From Nemertoderma westbladi (lineage: Eukaryota; Xenacoelomorpha; Nemertodermatida; Nemertodermatidae): DNA of 64,000 nt. Positions 14,325 to 28,109 of the stretch are shown piece by piece. Positions within the stretch are counted from its first letter, which is position 1, and the number at the start of each line of letters is the position of its first letter. Made by a program: the position numbers and the translations under genes. The notes below the pieces were generated by a model. It saw only the letters and a list, made by a program, of their open reading frames with translations. It searched no databases and was not told the origin of the DNA. The stretch lies in assembly GCA_032718475.1 (NCBI GenBank), contig JAUCBJ010009154.1:101047-165046 (forward strand). Direction: 5' to 3'.

Positions 14325-15393
14325 TCGATCTTCCTCCTTTCCTTCTCTATAAATGAGTCCGCCATATTAACTTATCCTTTCTTTGCTATAAATGAGTCCG
14401 CCATATTAACTTATCCTTTCTTTGCTATAAATGAGTCCGCCATATTAACTTATCCTTTCGATCTTCCTCCTTTCGTTCTCTATAAATGAGTCCGGCATAT
14501 TAACTTATCCTTTCTTTGCTATAAATGAGTCCGCCATATTAACTTATACTTTCGATCTTCCTCCTTTCGTTCTCTATAAATGAGTCCGGCATATTAACTT
14601 ATCCTTTCTTTGCTATAAATGAGTCCGCCATATTAACTTATCCTTTCGATCTTCCTCCTTTCGTTCTCTATAAATGAGTCCGGCATATTAACTTATCCTT
14701 TCTTTGCTATAAATGAGTCCGCCATATTAACTTATCCTTTCGATCTTCCTCCTTTCGTTCTCTATAAATGAGTCCGCCATATTAACTTATCCTTTCTTTG
14801 CTATAAATGAGTCCGCCATATTAACTTATCCTTTCGATCTTCCTCCTTTCGTTCTCTATAAATGAGTCCGCCATATTAACTTATCCTTTCGATCTTCCTC
14901 CTTTCGTTCTCTATAAATGAGTCCGCCATATTAACTTATCCTTTCGATCTTCCTCCTTTCCTTCTCTATAAATGAGTCCGCCATATTAACTTATCCTTTC
15001 TTTGCTATAAATGAGTCCGCCATATTAACTTATCCTTTCTTTGCTATAAATGAGTCCGCCATATTAACTTATCCTTTCGATCTTCCTCCTTTCGTTCTCT
15101 ATAAATGAGTCCGGCATATTAACTTATCCTTTCTTTGCTATAAATGAGTCCGCCATATTAACTTATACTTTCGATCTTCCTCCTTTCGTTCTCTATAAAT
15201 GAGTCCGGCATATTAACTTATCCTTTCTTTGCTATAAATGAGTCCGCCATATTAACTTATCCTTTCGATCTTCCTCCTTTCGTTCTCTATAAATGAGTCC
15301 GGCATATTAACTTATCCTTTCTTTGCTATAAATGAGTCCGCCATATTAACTTATCCTTTCGATCTTCCTCCTTTCGTTCTCTATAAATGAGTC
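14325..15393 (+). repeat. CCGGC-marked block duplicated at a 619-bp offset
   Basis: Three CCGGC markers at 14,492, 14,586 and 14,680 recur at 15,111, 15,205 and 15,299, each exactly 619 bp later. The intervening order of S, L and L(ATACTTTC) is the same. The repeated block is about 430-450 bp; the outer limits are approximate. Confidence 0.85.
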
Positions 15394-17520
15394 CGCCATA
15401 TTAACTTATCCTTTCGATCTTCCTCCTTTCCTTCTCTATAAATGAGTCCGCCATATTAACTTATCCTTTCGTTCTCTATAAATGAGTCCGCCATATTAAC
15501 TTATCCTTTCGATCTTCCTCCTTTCGTTCTCTATAAATGAGTCCGCCATATTAACTTATCCTTTCGATCTTCCTCCTTTCGTTCTCTATAAATGAGTCCG
15601 GCATATTAACTTATCCTTTCGATCTTCCTCCTTTCGTTCTCTATAAATGAGTCCGCCATATTAACTTATCCTTTCGATCTTCCTCCTTTCGTTCTCTATA
15701 AATGAGTCCGCCATATTAACTTATCCTTTCGATCTTCCTCCTTTCGTTCTCTATAAATGAGTCCGCCATATTAACTTATCCTTTCTTTGCTATAAATGAG
15801 TCCGCCATATTAACTTATCCTTTCTTTGCTATAAATGAGTCCGCCATATTAACTTATCCTTTCGATCTTCCTCCTTTCGTTCTCTATAAATGAGTCCGGC
15901 ATATTAACTTATCCTTTCTTTGCTATAAATGAGTCCGCCATATTAACTTATCCTTTCGATCTTCCTCCTTTCGTTCTCTATAAATGAGTCCGCCATATTA
16001 ACTTATCCTTTCGATCTTCCTCCTTTCCTTCTCTATAAATGAGTCCGCCATATTAACTTATCCTTTCGTTCTCTATAAATGAGTCCGCCATATTAACTTA
16101 TCCTTTCGATCTTCCTCCTTTCGTTCTCTATAAATGAGTCCGCCATATTAACTTATCCTTTCGATCTTCCTCCTTTCGTTCTCTATAAATGAGTCCGCCA
16201 TATTAACTTATCCTTTCGATCTTCCTCCTTTCGTTCTCTATAAATGAGTCCGCCATATTAACTTATACTTTCGATCTTCCTCCTTTCGTTCTCTATAAAT
16301 GAGTCCGCCATATTAACTTATCCTTTCGATCTTCCTCCTTTCGTTCTCTATAAATGAGTCCGCCATATTAACTTATCCTTTCGATCTTCCTCCTTTCGTT
16401 CTCTATAAATGAGTCCGCCATATTAACTTATCCTTTCGATCTTCCTCCTTTCGTTCTCTATAAATGAGTCCGCCATATTAATTTATCCTTTCGATCTTCC
16501 TCCTTTCGTTCTCTATAAATGAGTCCGCCATATTAACTTATACTTTCGATCTTCCTCCTTTCGTTCTCTATAAATGAGTCCGGCATATTAACTTATCCTT
16601 TCGATCTTCCTCCTTTCGTTCTCTATAAATGAGTCCGCCATATTAACTTATCCTTTCGATCTTCCTCCTTTCGTTCTCTATAAATGAGTCCGCCATATTA
16701 ACTTATCCTTTCTTTGCTATAAATGAGTCCGCCATATTAACTTATCCTTTCGATCTTCCTCCTTTCGTTCTCTATAAATGAGTCCGCCATATTAACTTAT
16801 CCTTTCGATCTTCCTCCTTTCGTTCTCTATAAATGAGTCCGCCATATTAACTTATCCTTTCTTTGCTATAAATGAGTCCGCCATATTAACTTATCCTTTC
16901 GATCTTCCTCCTTTCGTTCTCTATAAATGAGTCCGCCATATTAACTTATCCTTTCGATCTTCCTCCTTTCGTTCTCTATAAATGAGTCCGCCATATTAAC
17001 TTATCCTTTCGTTCTCTATAAATGAGTCCGCCATATTAACTTATCCTTTCGATCTTCCTCCTTTCGTTCTCTATAAATGAGTCCGCCATATTAACTTATC
17101 CTTTCGATCTTCCTCCTTTCGTTCTCTATAAATGAGTCCGGCATATTAACTTATCCTTTCGATCTTCCTCCTTTCGTTCTCTATAAATGAGTCCGCCATA
17201 TTAACTTATCCTTTCGATCTTCCTCCTTTCGTTCTCTATAAATGAGTCCGCCATATTAACTTATCCTTTCTTTGCTATAAATGAGTCCGCCATATTAACT
17301 TATCCTTTCGATCTTCCTCCTTTCGTTCTCTATAAATGAGTCCGCCATATTAACTTATCCTTTCGATCTTCCTCCTTTCGTTCTCTATAAATGAGTCCGC
17401 CATATTAACTTATCCTTTCTTTGCTATAAATGAGTCCGCCATATTAACTTATCCTTTCTTTGCTATAAATGAGTCCGCCATATTAACTTATCCTTTCTTT
17501 GCTATAAATGAGTCCGCCAT

Positions 17521-18131
17521 ATTAACTTATCCTTTCGATCTTCCTCCTTTCGTTCTCTATAAATGAGTCCGCCATATTAACTTATCCTTTCGATCTTCCT
17601 CCTTTCGTTCTCTATAAATGAGTCCGCCATATTAACTTATCCTTTCGATCTTCCTCCTTTCGTTCTCTATAAATGAGTCCGCCATATTAACTTATCCTTT
17701 CGATCTTCCTCCTTTCGTTCTCTATAAATGAGTCCGCCATATTAACTTATCCTTTCGATCTTCCTCCTTTCGTTCTCTATAAATGAGTCCGCCATATTAA
17801 CTTATCCTTTCGATCTTCCTCCTTTCGTTCTCTATAAATGAGTCCGCCATATTAACTTATCCTTTCGATCTTCCTCCTTTCGTTCTCTATAAATGAGTCC
17901 GCCATATTAACTTATCCTTTCGATCTTCCTCCTTTCGTTCTCTATAAATGAGTCCGCCATATTAACTTATCCTTTCGATCTTCCTCCTTTCGTTCTCTAT
18001 AAATGAGTCCGCCATATTAACTTATCCTTTCGATCTTCCTCCTTTCGTTCTCTATAAATGAGTCCGCCATATTAACTTATCCTTTCGATCTTCCTCCTTT
18101 CGTTCTCTATAAATGAGTCCGCCATATTAAC
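17521..18131 (+). repeat. Long uniform run of consecutive 55-bp L monomers
   Basis: About eleven successive L monomers follow each other with no S or M unit and no visible substitution. Similar uniform runs occur near 20,040-20,640 and 40,560-40,970. They look like recent local amplification of one monomer. Confidence 0.8.
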
Positions 18132-18382
18132 TTATCCTTTCTTTGCTATAAATGAGTCCGCCATATTAACTTATACTTTCGATCTTCCTCCTTTCGTTCT
18201 CTATAAATGAGTCCGCCATATTAACTTATCCTTTCGATCTTCCTCCTTTCGTTCTCTATAAATGAGTCCGCCATATTAACTTATCCTTTCGATCTTCCTC
18301 CTTTCGTTCTCTATAAATGAGTCCGCCATATTAACTTATCCTTTCGATCTTCCTCCTTTCGTTCTCTATAAATGAGTCCGCC

Positions 18383-21094
18383 ATATTAACTTATCATTTC
18401 TTTGCTATAAATGAGTCCGCCATATTAACTTATCCTTTCTTTGCTATAAATGAGTCCGCCATATTAACTTATCCTTTCTTTGCTATAAATGAGTCCGCCA
18501 TATTAACTTATCCTTTCGATCTTCCTCCTTTCGTTCTCTATAAATGAGTCCGCCATATTAACTTATCCTTTCGATCTTCCTCCTTTCGTTCTCTATAAAT
18601 GAGTCCGCCATATTAACTTATCATTTCTTTGCTATAAATGAGTCCGCCATATTAACTTATCCTTTCTTTGCTATAAATGAGTCCGCCATATTAACTTATC
18701 CTTTCTTTGCTATAAATGAGTCCGCCATATTAACTTATCCTTTCGATCTTCCTCCTTTCCTTCTCTATAAATGAGTCCGCCATATTAACTTATCCTTTCG
18801 ATCTTCCTCCTTTCGTTCTCTATAAATGAGTCCGCCATATTAACTTATCCTTTCGATCTTCCTCCTTTCGTTCTCTATAAATGAGTCCGCCATATTAACT
18901 TATCATTTCTTTGCTATAAATGAGTCCGCCATATTAACTTATCCTTTCTTTGCTATAAATGAGTCCGCCATATTAACTTATCCTTTCTTTGCTATAAATG
19001 AGTCCGCCATATTAACTTATCCTTTCGATCTTCCTCCTTTCCTTCTCTATAAATGAGTCCGCCATATTAACTTATCCTTTCGATCTTCCTCCTTTCGTTC
19101 TCTATAAATGAGTCCGCCATATTAACTTATCCTTTCTTTGCTATAAATGAGTCCGCCATATTAACTTATACTTTCGATCTTCCTCCTTTCGTTCTCTATA
19201 AATGAGTCCGCCATATTAACTTATCCTTTCGATCTTCCTCCTTTCGTTCTCTATAAATGAGTCCGCCATATTAACTTATCCTTTCGATCTTCCTCCTTTC
19301 GTTCTCTATAAATGAGTCCGCCATATTAACTTATCCTTTCGATCTTCCTCCTTTCGTTCTCTATAAATGAGTCCGCCATATTAACTTATCCTTTCGATCT
19401 TCCTCCTTTCGTTCTCTATAAATGAGTCCGCCATATTAACTTATCATTTCTTTGCTATAAATGAGTCCGCCATATTAACTTATCCTTTCTTTGCTATAAA
19501 TGAGTCCGCCATATTAACTTATCCTTTCTTTGCTATAAATGAGTCCGCCATATTAACTTATCCTTTCGATCTTCCTCCTTTCGTTCTCTATAAATGAGTC
19601 CGCCATATTAACTTATCCTTTCGATCTTCCTCCTTTCGTTCTCTATAAATGAGTCCGCCATATTAACTTATCATTTCTTTGCTATAAATGAGTCCGCCAT
19701 ATTAACTTATCCTTTCTTTGCTATAAATGAGTCCGCCATATTAACTTATCCTTTCTTTGCTATAAATGAGTCCGCCATATTAACTTATCCTTTCGATCTT
19801 CCTCCTTTCCTTCTCTATAAATGAGTCCGCCATATTAACTTATCCTTTCGATCTTCCTCCTTTCGTTCTCTATAAATGAGTCCGCCATATTAACTTATCC
19901 TTTCTTTGCTATAAATGAGTCCGCCATATTAACTTATACTTTCGATCTTCCTCCTTTCGTTCTCTATAAATGAGTCCGCCATATTAACTTATCCTTTCGA
20001 TCTTCCTCCTTTCGTTCTCTATAAATGAGTCCGCCATATTAACTTATCCTTTCGATCTTCCTCCTTTCGTTCTCTATAAATGAGTCCGCCATATTAACTT
20101 ATCCTTTCGATCTTCCTCCTTTCGTTCTCTATAAATGAGTCCGCCATATTAACTTATCCTTTCGATCTTCCTCCTTTCGTTCTCTATAAATGAGTCCGCC
20201 ATATTAACTTATCCTTTCGATCTTCCTCCTTTCGTTCTCTATAAATGAGTCCGCCATATTAACTTATCCTTTCGATCTTCCTCCTTTCGTTCTCTATAAA
20301 TGAGTCCGCCATATTAACTTATCCTTTCGATCTTCCTCCTTTCGTTCTCTATAAATGAGTCCGCCATATTAACTTATCCTTTCGATCTTCCTCCTTTCGT
20401 TCTCTATAAATGAGTCCGCCATATTAACTTATCCTTTCGATCTTCCTCCTTTCGTTCTCTATAAATGAGTCCGCCATATTAACTTATCCTTTCGATCTTC
20501 CTCCTTTCGTTCTCTATAAATGAGTCCGCCATATTAACTTATCCTTTCGATCTTCCTCCTTTCGTTCTCTATAAATGAGTCCGCCATATTAACTTATCCT
20601 TTCGATCTTCCTCCTTTCGTTCTCTATAAATGAGTCCGCCATATTAACTTATCATTTCTTTGCTATAAATGAGTCCGCCATATTAACTTATCCTTTCTTT
20701 GCTATAAATGAGTCCGCCATATTAACTTATCCTTTCTTTGCTATAAATGAGTCCGCCATATTAACTTATCCTTTCGATCTTCCTCCTTTCGTTCTCTATA
20801 AATGAGTCCGCCATATTAACTTATCCTTTCGATCTTCCTCCTTTCGTTCTCTATAAATGAGTCCGCCATATTAACTTATCATTTCTTTGCTATAAATGAG
20901 TCCGCCATATTAACTTATCCTTTCTTTGCTATAAATGAGTCCGCCATATTAACTTATCCTTTCTTTGCTATAAATGAGTCCGCCATATTAACTTATCCTT
21001 TCTTTGCTATAAATGAGTCCGCCATATTAACTTATCCTTTCTTTGCTATAAATGAGTCCGCCATATTAACTTATCCTTTCTTTGCTATAAATGA
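18383..21094 (+). repeat. Repeated 227-bp block S(ATCATTTC) S S L L and larger ~1.05-1.2 kb duplications
   Basis: The ATCATTTC marker S monomer starts at 18,383, 18,610, 18,892, 19,433, 19,660, 20,641 and 20,868. Pairs are separated by exactly 227 bp (three 39-mers plus two 55-mers) at 18,383/18,610, 19,433/19,660 and 20,641/20,868. The pairs themselves recur after 1,050 and 1,208 bp, so a larger unit containing the pair was duplicated with local gain of L monomers. Confidence 0.82.
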
Positions 21095-21180
21095 GTCCGC
21101 CATATTAATTCCTCCTTTCGTTCTCTATAAATGAGTCCGCCGTATTAACTTATCCTTTCTTTGCTATAAATGAGTCCGCC

Positions 21181-21543
21181 ATATTAATTCCTCCTTTCGT
21201 TCTCTATAAATGAGTCCGGCATATTAACTTATCCTTTCGATCTTCCTCCTTTCGTTCTCTATAAATGAGTCCGCCATATTAACTTATCCTTTCTTTGCTA
21301 TAAATGAGTCCGCCATATTAATTCCTCCTTTCGTTCTCTATAAATGAGTCCGGCATATTAACTTATCCTTTCGATCTTCCTCCTTTCGTTCTCTATAAAT
21401 GAGTCCGCCATATTAACTTATCCTTTCTTTGCTATAAATGAGTCCGCCATATTAATTCCTCCTTTCGTTCTCTATAAATGAGTCCGGCATATTAACTTAT
21501 CCTTTCGATCTTCCTCCTTTCGTTCTCTATAAATGAGTCCGCC
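21181..21543 (+). repeat. 134-bp trimer D-L-S repeated 2.7 times
   Basis: The D monomer (ATTAATTCCTCC, 40 bp, CCGGC end) starts at 21,181, 21,315 and 21,449. Each is followed by L and, in the first two, by S; 40+55+39 = 134 bp. D equals L minus 15 bp at a different place from the M deletion. Confidence 0.85.
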
Positions 21544-23294
21544 ATATTAACTTATCCTTTCGATCTTCCTCCTTTCGTTCTCTATAAATGAGTCCGCCGT
21601 ATTAACTTATCCTTTCTTTGCTATAAATGAGACCGCCATATTAACTTATCCTTTCTTTGCTATAAATGAGTCCGCCATATTAACTTATCCTTTCTTTGCT
21701 ATAAATGAGTCCGCCGTATTAACTTATCCTTTCGATCTTCCTCCTTTCGTTCTCTATAAATGAGTCCGCCATATTAACTTATCCTTTCGATCTTCCTCCT
21801 TTCCTTCTCTATAAATGAGTCCGCCATATTAACTTATCCTTTCTTTGCTATAAATGAGTCCGTCATATTAACTTATCCTTTCGATCTTCCTCCTTTCCTT
21901 CTCTATAAATGAGTCCGCCATATTAACTTATCCTTTCTTTGCTATAAATGAGTCCGCCATATTAACTTATCCTTTCGATCTTCCTCCTTTCGTTCTCTAT
22001 AAATGAGTCCGCCATATTAACTTATCCTTTCGTTCTCTATAAATGAGTCCGCCATATTAACTTATCCTTTCGTTCTCTATAAATGAGTCCGTCATATTAA
22101 CTTATCCTTTCGATCTTCCTCCTTTCGTTCTCTATAAATGAGTCCGCCATATTAACTTATCCTTTCTTTGCTATAAATGAGTCCGCCATATTAACTTATC
22201 CTTTCGATCTTCCTCCTTTCGTTCTCTATAAATGAGTCCGGCATATTAACTTATCCTTTCTTTGCTATAAATGAGTCCGCCATATTAACTTATCCTTTCT
22301 TTGCTATAAATGAGTCCGCCATATTAACTTATCCTTTCTTTGCTATAAATGAGTCCGCCATATTAACTTATCCTTTCGATCTTCCTCCTTTCGTTCTCTA
22401 TAAATGAGTCCGCCATATTAACTTATCCTTTCGATCTTCCTCCTTTCGTTCTCTATAAATGAGTCCGCCATATTAACTTATCCTTTCGTTCTCTATAAAT
22501 GAGTCCGCCATATTAACTTATCCTTTCGTTCTCTATAAATGAGTCCGCCATATTAACTTATCCTTTCGATCTTCCTCCTTTCGTTCTCTATAAATGAGTC
22601 CGCCATATTAACTTATCCTTTCTTTGCTATAAATGAGTCCGCCATATTAACTTATCCTTTCTTTGCTATAAATGAGTCCGCCATATTAACTTATCCTTTC
22701 GATCTTCCTCCTTTCGTTCTCTATAAATGAGTCCGCCATATTAACTTATCCTTTCGTTCTCTATAAATGAGTCCGCCATATTAACTTATCCTTTCGTTCT
22801 CTATAAATGAGTCCGCCATATTAACTTATCCTTTCTTTGCTATAAATGAGTCCGCCATATTAACTTATCCTTTCGATCTTCCTCCTTTCGTTCTCTATAA
22901 ATGAGTCCGCCATATTAACTTATCCTTTCTTTGCTATAAATGAGTCCGCCATATTAACTTATCCTTTCTTTGCTATAAATGAGTCCGCCATATTAACTTA
23001 TCCTTTCGATCTTCCTCCTTTCGTTCTCTATAAATGAGTCCGCCATATTAACTTATCCTTTCGATCTTCCTCCTTTCGTTCTCTATAAATGAGTCCGCCA
23101 TATTAACTTATCCTTTCTTTGCTATAAATGAGTCCGCCATATTAACTTATCCTTTCTTTGCTATAAATGAGTCCGCCATATTAACTTATCCTTTCTTTGC
23201 TATAAATGAGTCCGCCATATTAACTTATCCTTTCTTTGCTATAAATGAGTCCGCCATATTAACTTATCCTTTCTTTGCTATAAATGAGTCCGCC

Positions 23295-23349
23295 ATATTA
23301 ACTTATCCTTTCGCCCTTTATCCTTTCGTTCTCTATAAATGAGTCCGGC
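23295..23349 (+). repeat. Odd satellite monomer with CGCCCTTTATCC core
   Basis: This 55-bp unit has the normal ends, but its core reads CGCCCTTTATCCTTTCG in place of the GATCTTCCTCC segment, and it ends CCGGC. The only other place this core occurs is the last unit of the array at 55,508-55,565. Confidence 0.85.
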
Positions 23350-26300
23350 ATATTAACTTATCCTTTCGTTCTCTATAAATGAGTCCGCCATATTAACTTA
23401 TCCTTTCTTTGCTATAAATGAGTCCGCCATATTAACTTATCCTTTCGTTCTCTATAAATGAGTCCGCCATATTAACTTATCCTTTCTTTGCTATAAATGA
23501 GTCCGCCATATTAACTTATCCTTTCGATCTTCCTCCTTTCGTTCTCTATAAATGAGTCCGCCATATTAACTTATCCTTTCTTTGCTATAAATGAGTCCGC
23601 CATATTAACTTATCCTTTCGATCTTCCTCCTTTCGTTCTCTATAAATGAGTCCGCCATATTAACTTATCCTTTCGTTCTCTATAAATGAGTCCGCCATAT
23701 TAACTTATACTTTCTTTGCTATAAATGAGTCCGCCATATTAACTTATCCTTTCTTTGCTATAAATGAGTCCGCCATATTAACTTATCCTTTCTTTGCTAT
23801 AAATGAGTCCGCCATATTAACTTATCCTTTCGATCTTCCTCCTTTCGTTCTCTATAAATGAGTCCGCCATATTAACTTATCCTTTCTTTGCTATAAATGA
23901 GTCCGCCATATTAACTTATCCTTTCGATCTTCCTCCTTTCGTTCTCTATAAATGAGTCCGCCATATTAACTTATCCTTTCTTTGCTATAAATGAGTCCGC
24001 CATATTAACTTATCCTTTCGATCTTCCTCCTTTCGTTCTCTATAAATGAGTCCGCCATATTAACTTATCCTTTCGATCTTCCTCCTTTCGTTCTCTATAA
24101 ATGAGTCCGCCATATTAACTTATCCTTTCGATCTTCCTCCTTTCGTTCTCTATAAATGAGTCCGCCATATTAACTTATCCTTTCTTTGCTATAAATGAGT
24201 CCGCCATATTAACTTATCCTTTCGATCTTCCTCCTTTCGTTCTCTATAAATGAGTCCGCCATATTAACTTATCCTTTCTTTACTATAAATGAGTCCGCCA
24301 TATTAACTTATCCTTTCTTTGCTATAAATGAGTCCGCCATATTAACTTATCCTTTCTTTGCTATAAATGAGTCCGCCATATTAACTTATCCTTTCGATCT
24401 TCCTCCTTTCGTTCTCTATAAATGAGTCCGCCATATTAACTTATCCTTTCGATCTTCCTCCTTTCGTTCTCTATAAATGAGTCCGCCATATTAACTTATC
24501 CTTTCTTTACTATAAATGAGTCCGCCATATTAACTTATCCTTTCTTTGCTATAAATGAGTCCGCCATATTAACTTATCCTTTCTTTGCTATAAATGAGTC
24601 CGCCATATTAACTTATCCTTTCGATCTTCCTCCTTTCGTTCTCTATAAATGAGTCCGCCATATTAACTTATCCTTTCGATCTTCCTCCTTTCGTTCTCTA
24701 TAAATGAGTCCGCCATATTAACTTATCCTTTCGATCTTCCTCCTTTCGTTCTCTATAAATGAGTCCGCCATATTAACTTATCCTTTCGATCTTCCTCCTT
24801 TCCTTCTCTATAAATGAGTCCGCCATATTAACTTATCCTTTCTTTGCTATAAATGAGTCCGCCATATTAACTTATCCTTTCTTTGCTATAAATGAGTCCG
24901 CCATATTAACTTATCCTTTCAATCTTCCTCCTTTCCTTCTCTATAAATGAGTCCGCCATATTAACTTATCCTTTCGATCTTCCTCCTTTCCTTCTCTATA
25001 AATGAGTCCGCCATATTAACTTATCCTTTCTTTGCTATAAATGAGTCCGCCATATTAACTTATCCTTTCTTTGCTATAAATGAGTCCGCCATATTAACTT
25101 ATCCTTTCGATCTTCCTCCTTTCGTTCTCTATAAATGAGTCCGGCATATTAACTTATCCTTTCTTTGCTATAAATGAGTCCGCCATATTAACTTATCCTT
25201 TCGATCTTCCTCCTTTCGTTCTCTATAAATGAGTCCGCCATATTAACTTATCCTTTCTTTGCTATAAATGAGTCCGCCATATTAACTTATCCTTTCGATC
25301 TTCCTCCTTTCCTTCTCTATAAATGAGTCCGCCATATTAACTTATCCTTTCGATCTTCCTCCTTTCGTTCTCTATAAATGAGTCCGCCATATTAACTTAT
25401 CCTTTCGATCTTCCTCCTTTCGTTCTCTATAAATGAGTCCGCCATATTAACTTATCCTTTCTTTGCTATAAATGAGTCCGCCATATTAACTTATCCTTTC
25501 TTTGCTATAAATGAGTCCGCCATATTAACTTATCCTTTCTTTGCTATAAATGAGTCCGCCATATTAACTTATCCTTTCTTTGCTATAAATGAGTCCGCCA
25601 TATTAACTTATCCTTTCGATCTTCCTCCTTTCCTTCTCTATAAATGAGTCCGCCATATTAACTTATCCTTTCTTTGCTATAAATGAGTCCGCCATATTAA
25701 CTTATCCTTTCGATCTTCCTCCTTTCGTTCTCTATAAATGAGTCCGCCATATTAACTTATACTTTCGATCTTCCTCCTTTCGTTCTCTATAAATGAGTCC
25801 GCCATATTAACTTATCCTTTCGATCTTCCTCCTTTCGTTCTCTATAAATGAGTCCGCCATATTAACTTATCCTTTCTTTGCTATAAATGAGTCCGCCATA
25901 TTAACTTATCCTTTCTTTGCTATAAATGAGTCCGCCATATTAACTTATCCTTTCGATCTTCCTCCTTTCGTTCTCTATAAATGAGTCCGCCATATTAACT
26001 TATCCTTTCGATCTTCCTCCTTTCGTTCTCTATAAATGAGTCCGCCATATTAACTTATCCTTTCGATCTTCCTCCTTTCGTTCTCTATAAATGAGTCCGC
26101 CATATTAACTTATCCTTTCGATCTTCCTCCTTTCGTTCTCTATAAATGAGTCCGCCATATTAACTTATCCTTTCGATCTTCCTCCTTTCGTTCTCTATAA
26201 ATGAGTCCGCCATATTAACTTATCCTTTCTTTGCTATAAATGAGTCCGCCATATTAACTTATCCTTTCTTTGCTATAAATGAGTCCGCCATATTAACTTA

Positions 26301-27591
26301 TCCTTTCGATCTTCCTCCTTTCGTTCTCTATAAATGAGTCCGCCGTATTAACTTATCATTTCTTTGCTATAAATGAGTCCGCCATATTAACTTATCCTTT
26401 CTTTGCTATAAATGAGTCCGCCATATTAACTTATCCTTTCGATCTTCCTCCTTTCGTTCTCTATAAATGAGTCCGCCATATTAACTTATCCTTTCGTTCT
26501 CTATAAATGAGTCCGCCATATTAACTTATCCTTTCGTTCTCTATAAATGAGTCCGCCATATTAACTTATCCTTTCGATCTTCCTCCTTTCGTTCTCTATA
26601 AATGAGTCCGCCATATTAACTTATCCTTTCGATCTTCCTCCTTTCCTTCTCTATAAATGAGTCCGCCATATTAACTTATCCTTTCCTTCTCTATAAATGA
26701 GTCCGCCATATTAACTTATCCTTTCGATCTTCCTCCTTTCGTTCTCTATAAATGAGTCCGCCATATTAACTTATCCTTTCGTTCTCTATAAATGAGTCCG
26801 GCATATTAACTTATCCTTTCTTTGCTATAAATGAGTCCGCCATATTAACTTATCCTTTCGATCTTCCTCCTTTCCTTCTCTATAAATGAGTCCGCCATAT
26901 TAACTTATCCTTTCCTTCTCTATAAATGAGTCCGCCATATTAACTTATCCTTTCGATCTTCCTCCTTTCGTTCTCTATAAATGAGTCCGCCATATTAACT
27001 TATCCTTTCGTTCTCTATAAATGAGTCCGCCATATTAACTTATCCTTTCGTTCTCTATAAATGAGTCCGGCATATTAACTTATCCTTTCTTTGCTATAAA
27101 TGAGTCCGCCATATTAACTTATCCTTTCGATCTTCCTCCTTTCCTTCTCTATAAATGAGTCCGCCATATTAACTTATCCTTTCCTTCTCTATAAATGAGT
27201 CCGCCATATTAACTTATCCTTTCGATCTTCCTCCTTTCCTTCTCTATAAATGAGTCCGCCATATTAACTTATCCTTTCGATCTTCCTCCTTTCGTTCTCT
27301 ATAAATGAGTCCGCCATATTAACTTATCCTTTCGATCTTCCTCCTTTCGTTCTCTATAAATGAGTCCGCCATATTAACTTATCCTTTCGATCTTCCTCCT
27401 TTCGTTCTCTATAAATGAGTCCGCCATATTAACTTATCCTTTCGATCTTCCTCCTTTCGTTCTCTATAAATGAGTCCGCCATATTAACTTATCCTTTCGA
27501 TCTTCCTCCTTTCGTTCTCTATAAATGAGTCCGCCATATTAACTTATCCTTTCGATCTTCCTCCTTTCGTTCTCTATAAATGAGTCCGCCA

Positions 27592-28109
27592 TATTAATTC
27601 CTCCTTTCGTTCTCTATAAATGAGTCCGCCATATTAATTCCTCCTTTCGTTCTCTATAAATGAGTCCGCCATATTAACTTATCCTTTCGATCTTCCTCCT
27701 TTCCTTCTCTATAAATGAGTCCGCCATATTAACTTATCCTTTCGATCTTCCTCCTTTCCTTCTCTATAAATGAGTCCGCCATATTAACTTATCCTTTCGA
27801 TCTTCCTCCTTTCGTTCTCTATAAATGAGTCCGCCATATTAATTCCTCCTTTCGTTCTCTATAAATGAGTCCGCCATATTAATTCCTCCTTTCGTTCTCT
27901 ATAAATGAGTCCGCCATATTAACTTATCCTTTCGATCTTCCTCCTTTCCTTCTCTATAAATGAGTCCGCCATATTAACTTATCCTTTCGATCTTCCTCCT
28001 TTCGTTCTCTATAAATGAGTCCGCCATATTAATTCCTCCTTTCGTTCTCTATAAATGAGTCCGCCATATTAATTCCTCCTTTCGTTCTCTATAAATGAGT
28101 CCGCCATAT
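27592..28109 (+). repeat. Cluster of paired D monomers among L monomers
   Basis: D monomers (ATTAATTCCTCC) occur as adjacent pairs three times, each pair followed by one to four L units, some of the CCTTCTC type. This is a local higher-order pattern of D D L(n). Apart from this cluster D is rare; it also appears singly at 2,879, 34,2xx, 37,6xx, 39,1xx, 40,291, 41,6xx and in the equivalent places of copy 2. Confidence 0.75.
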
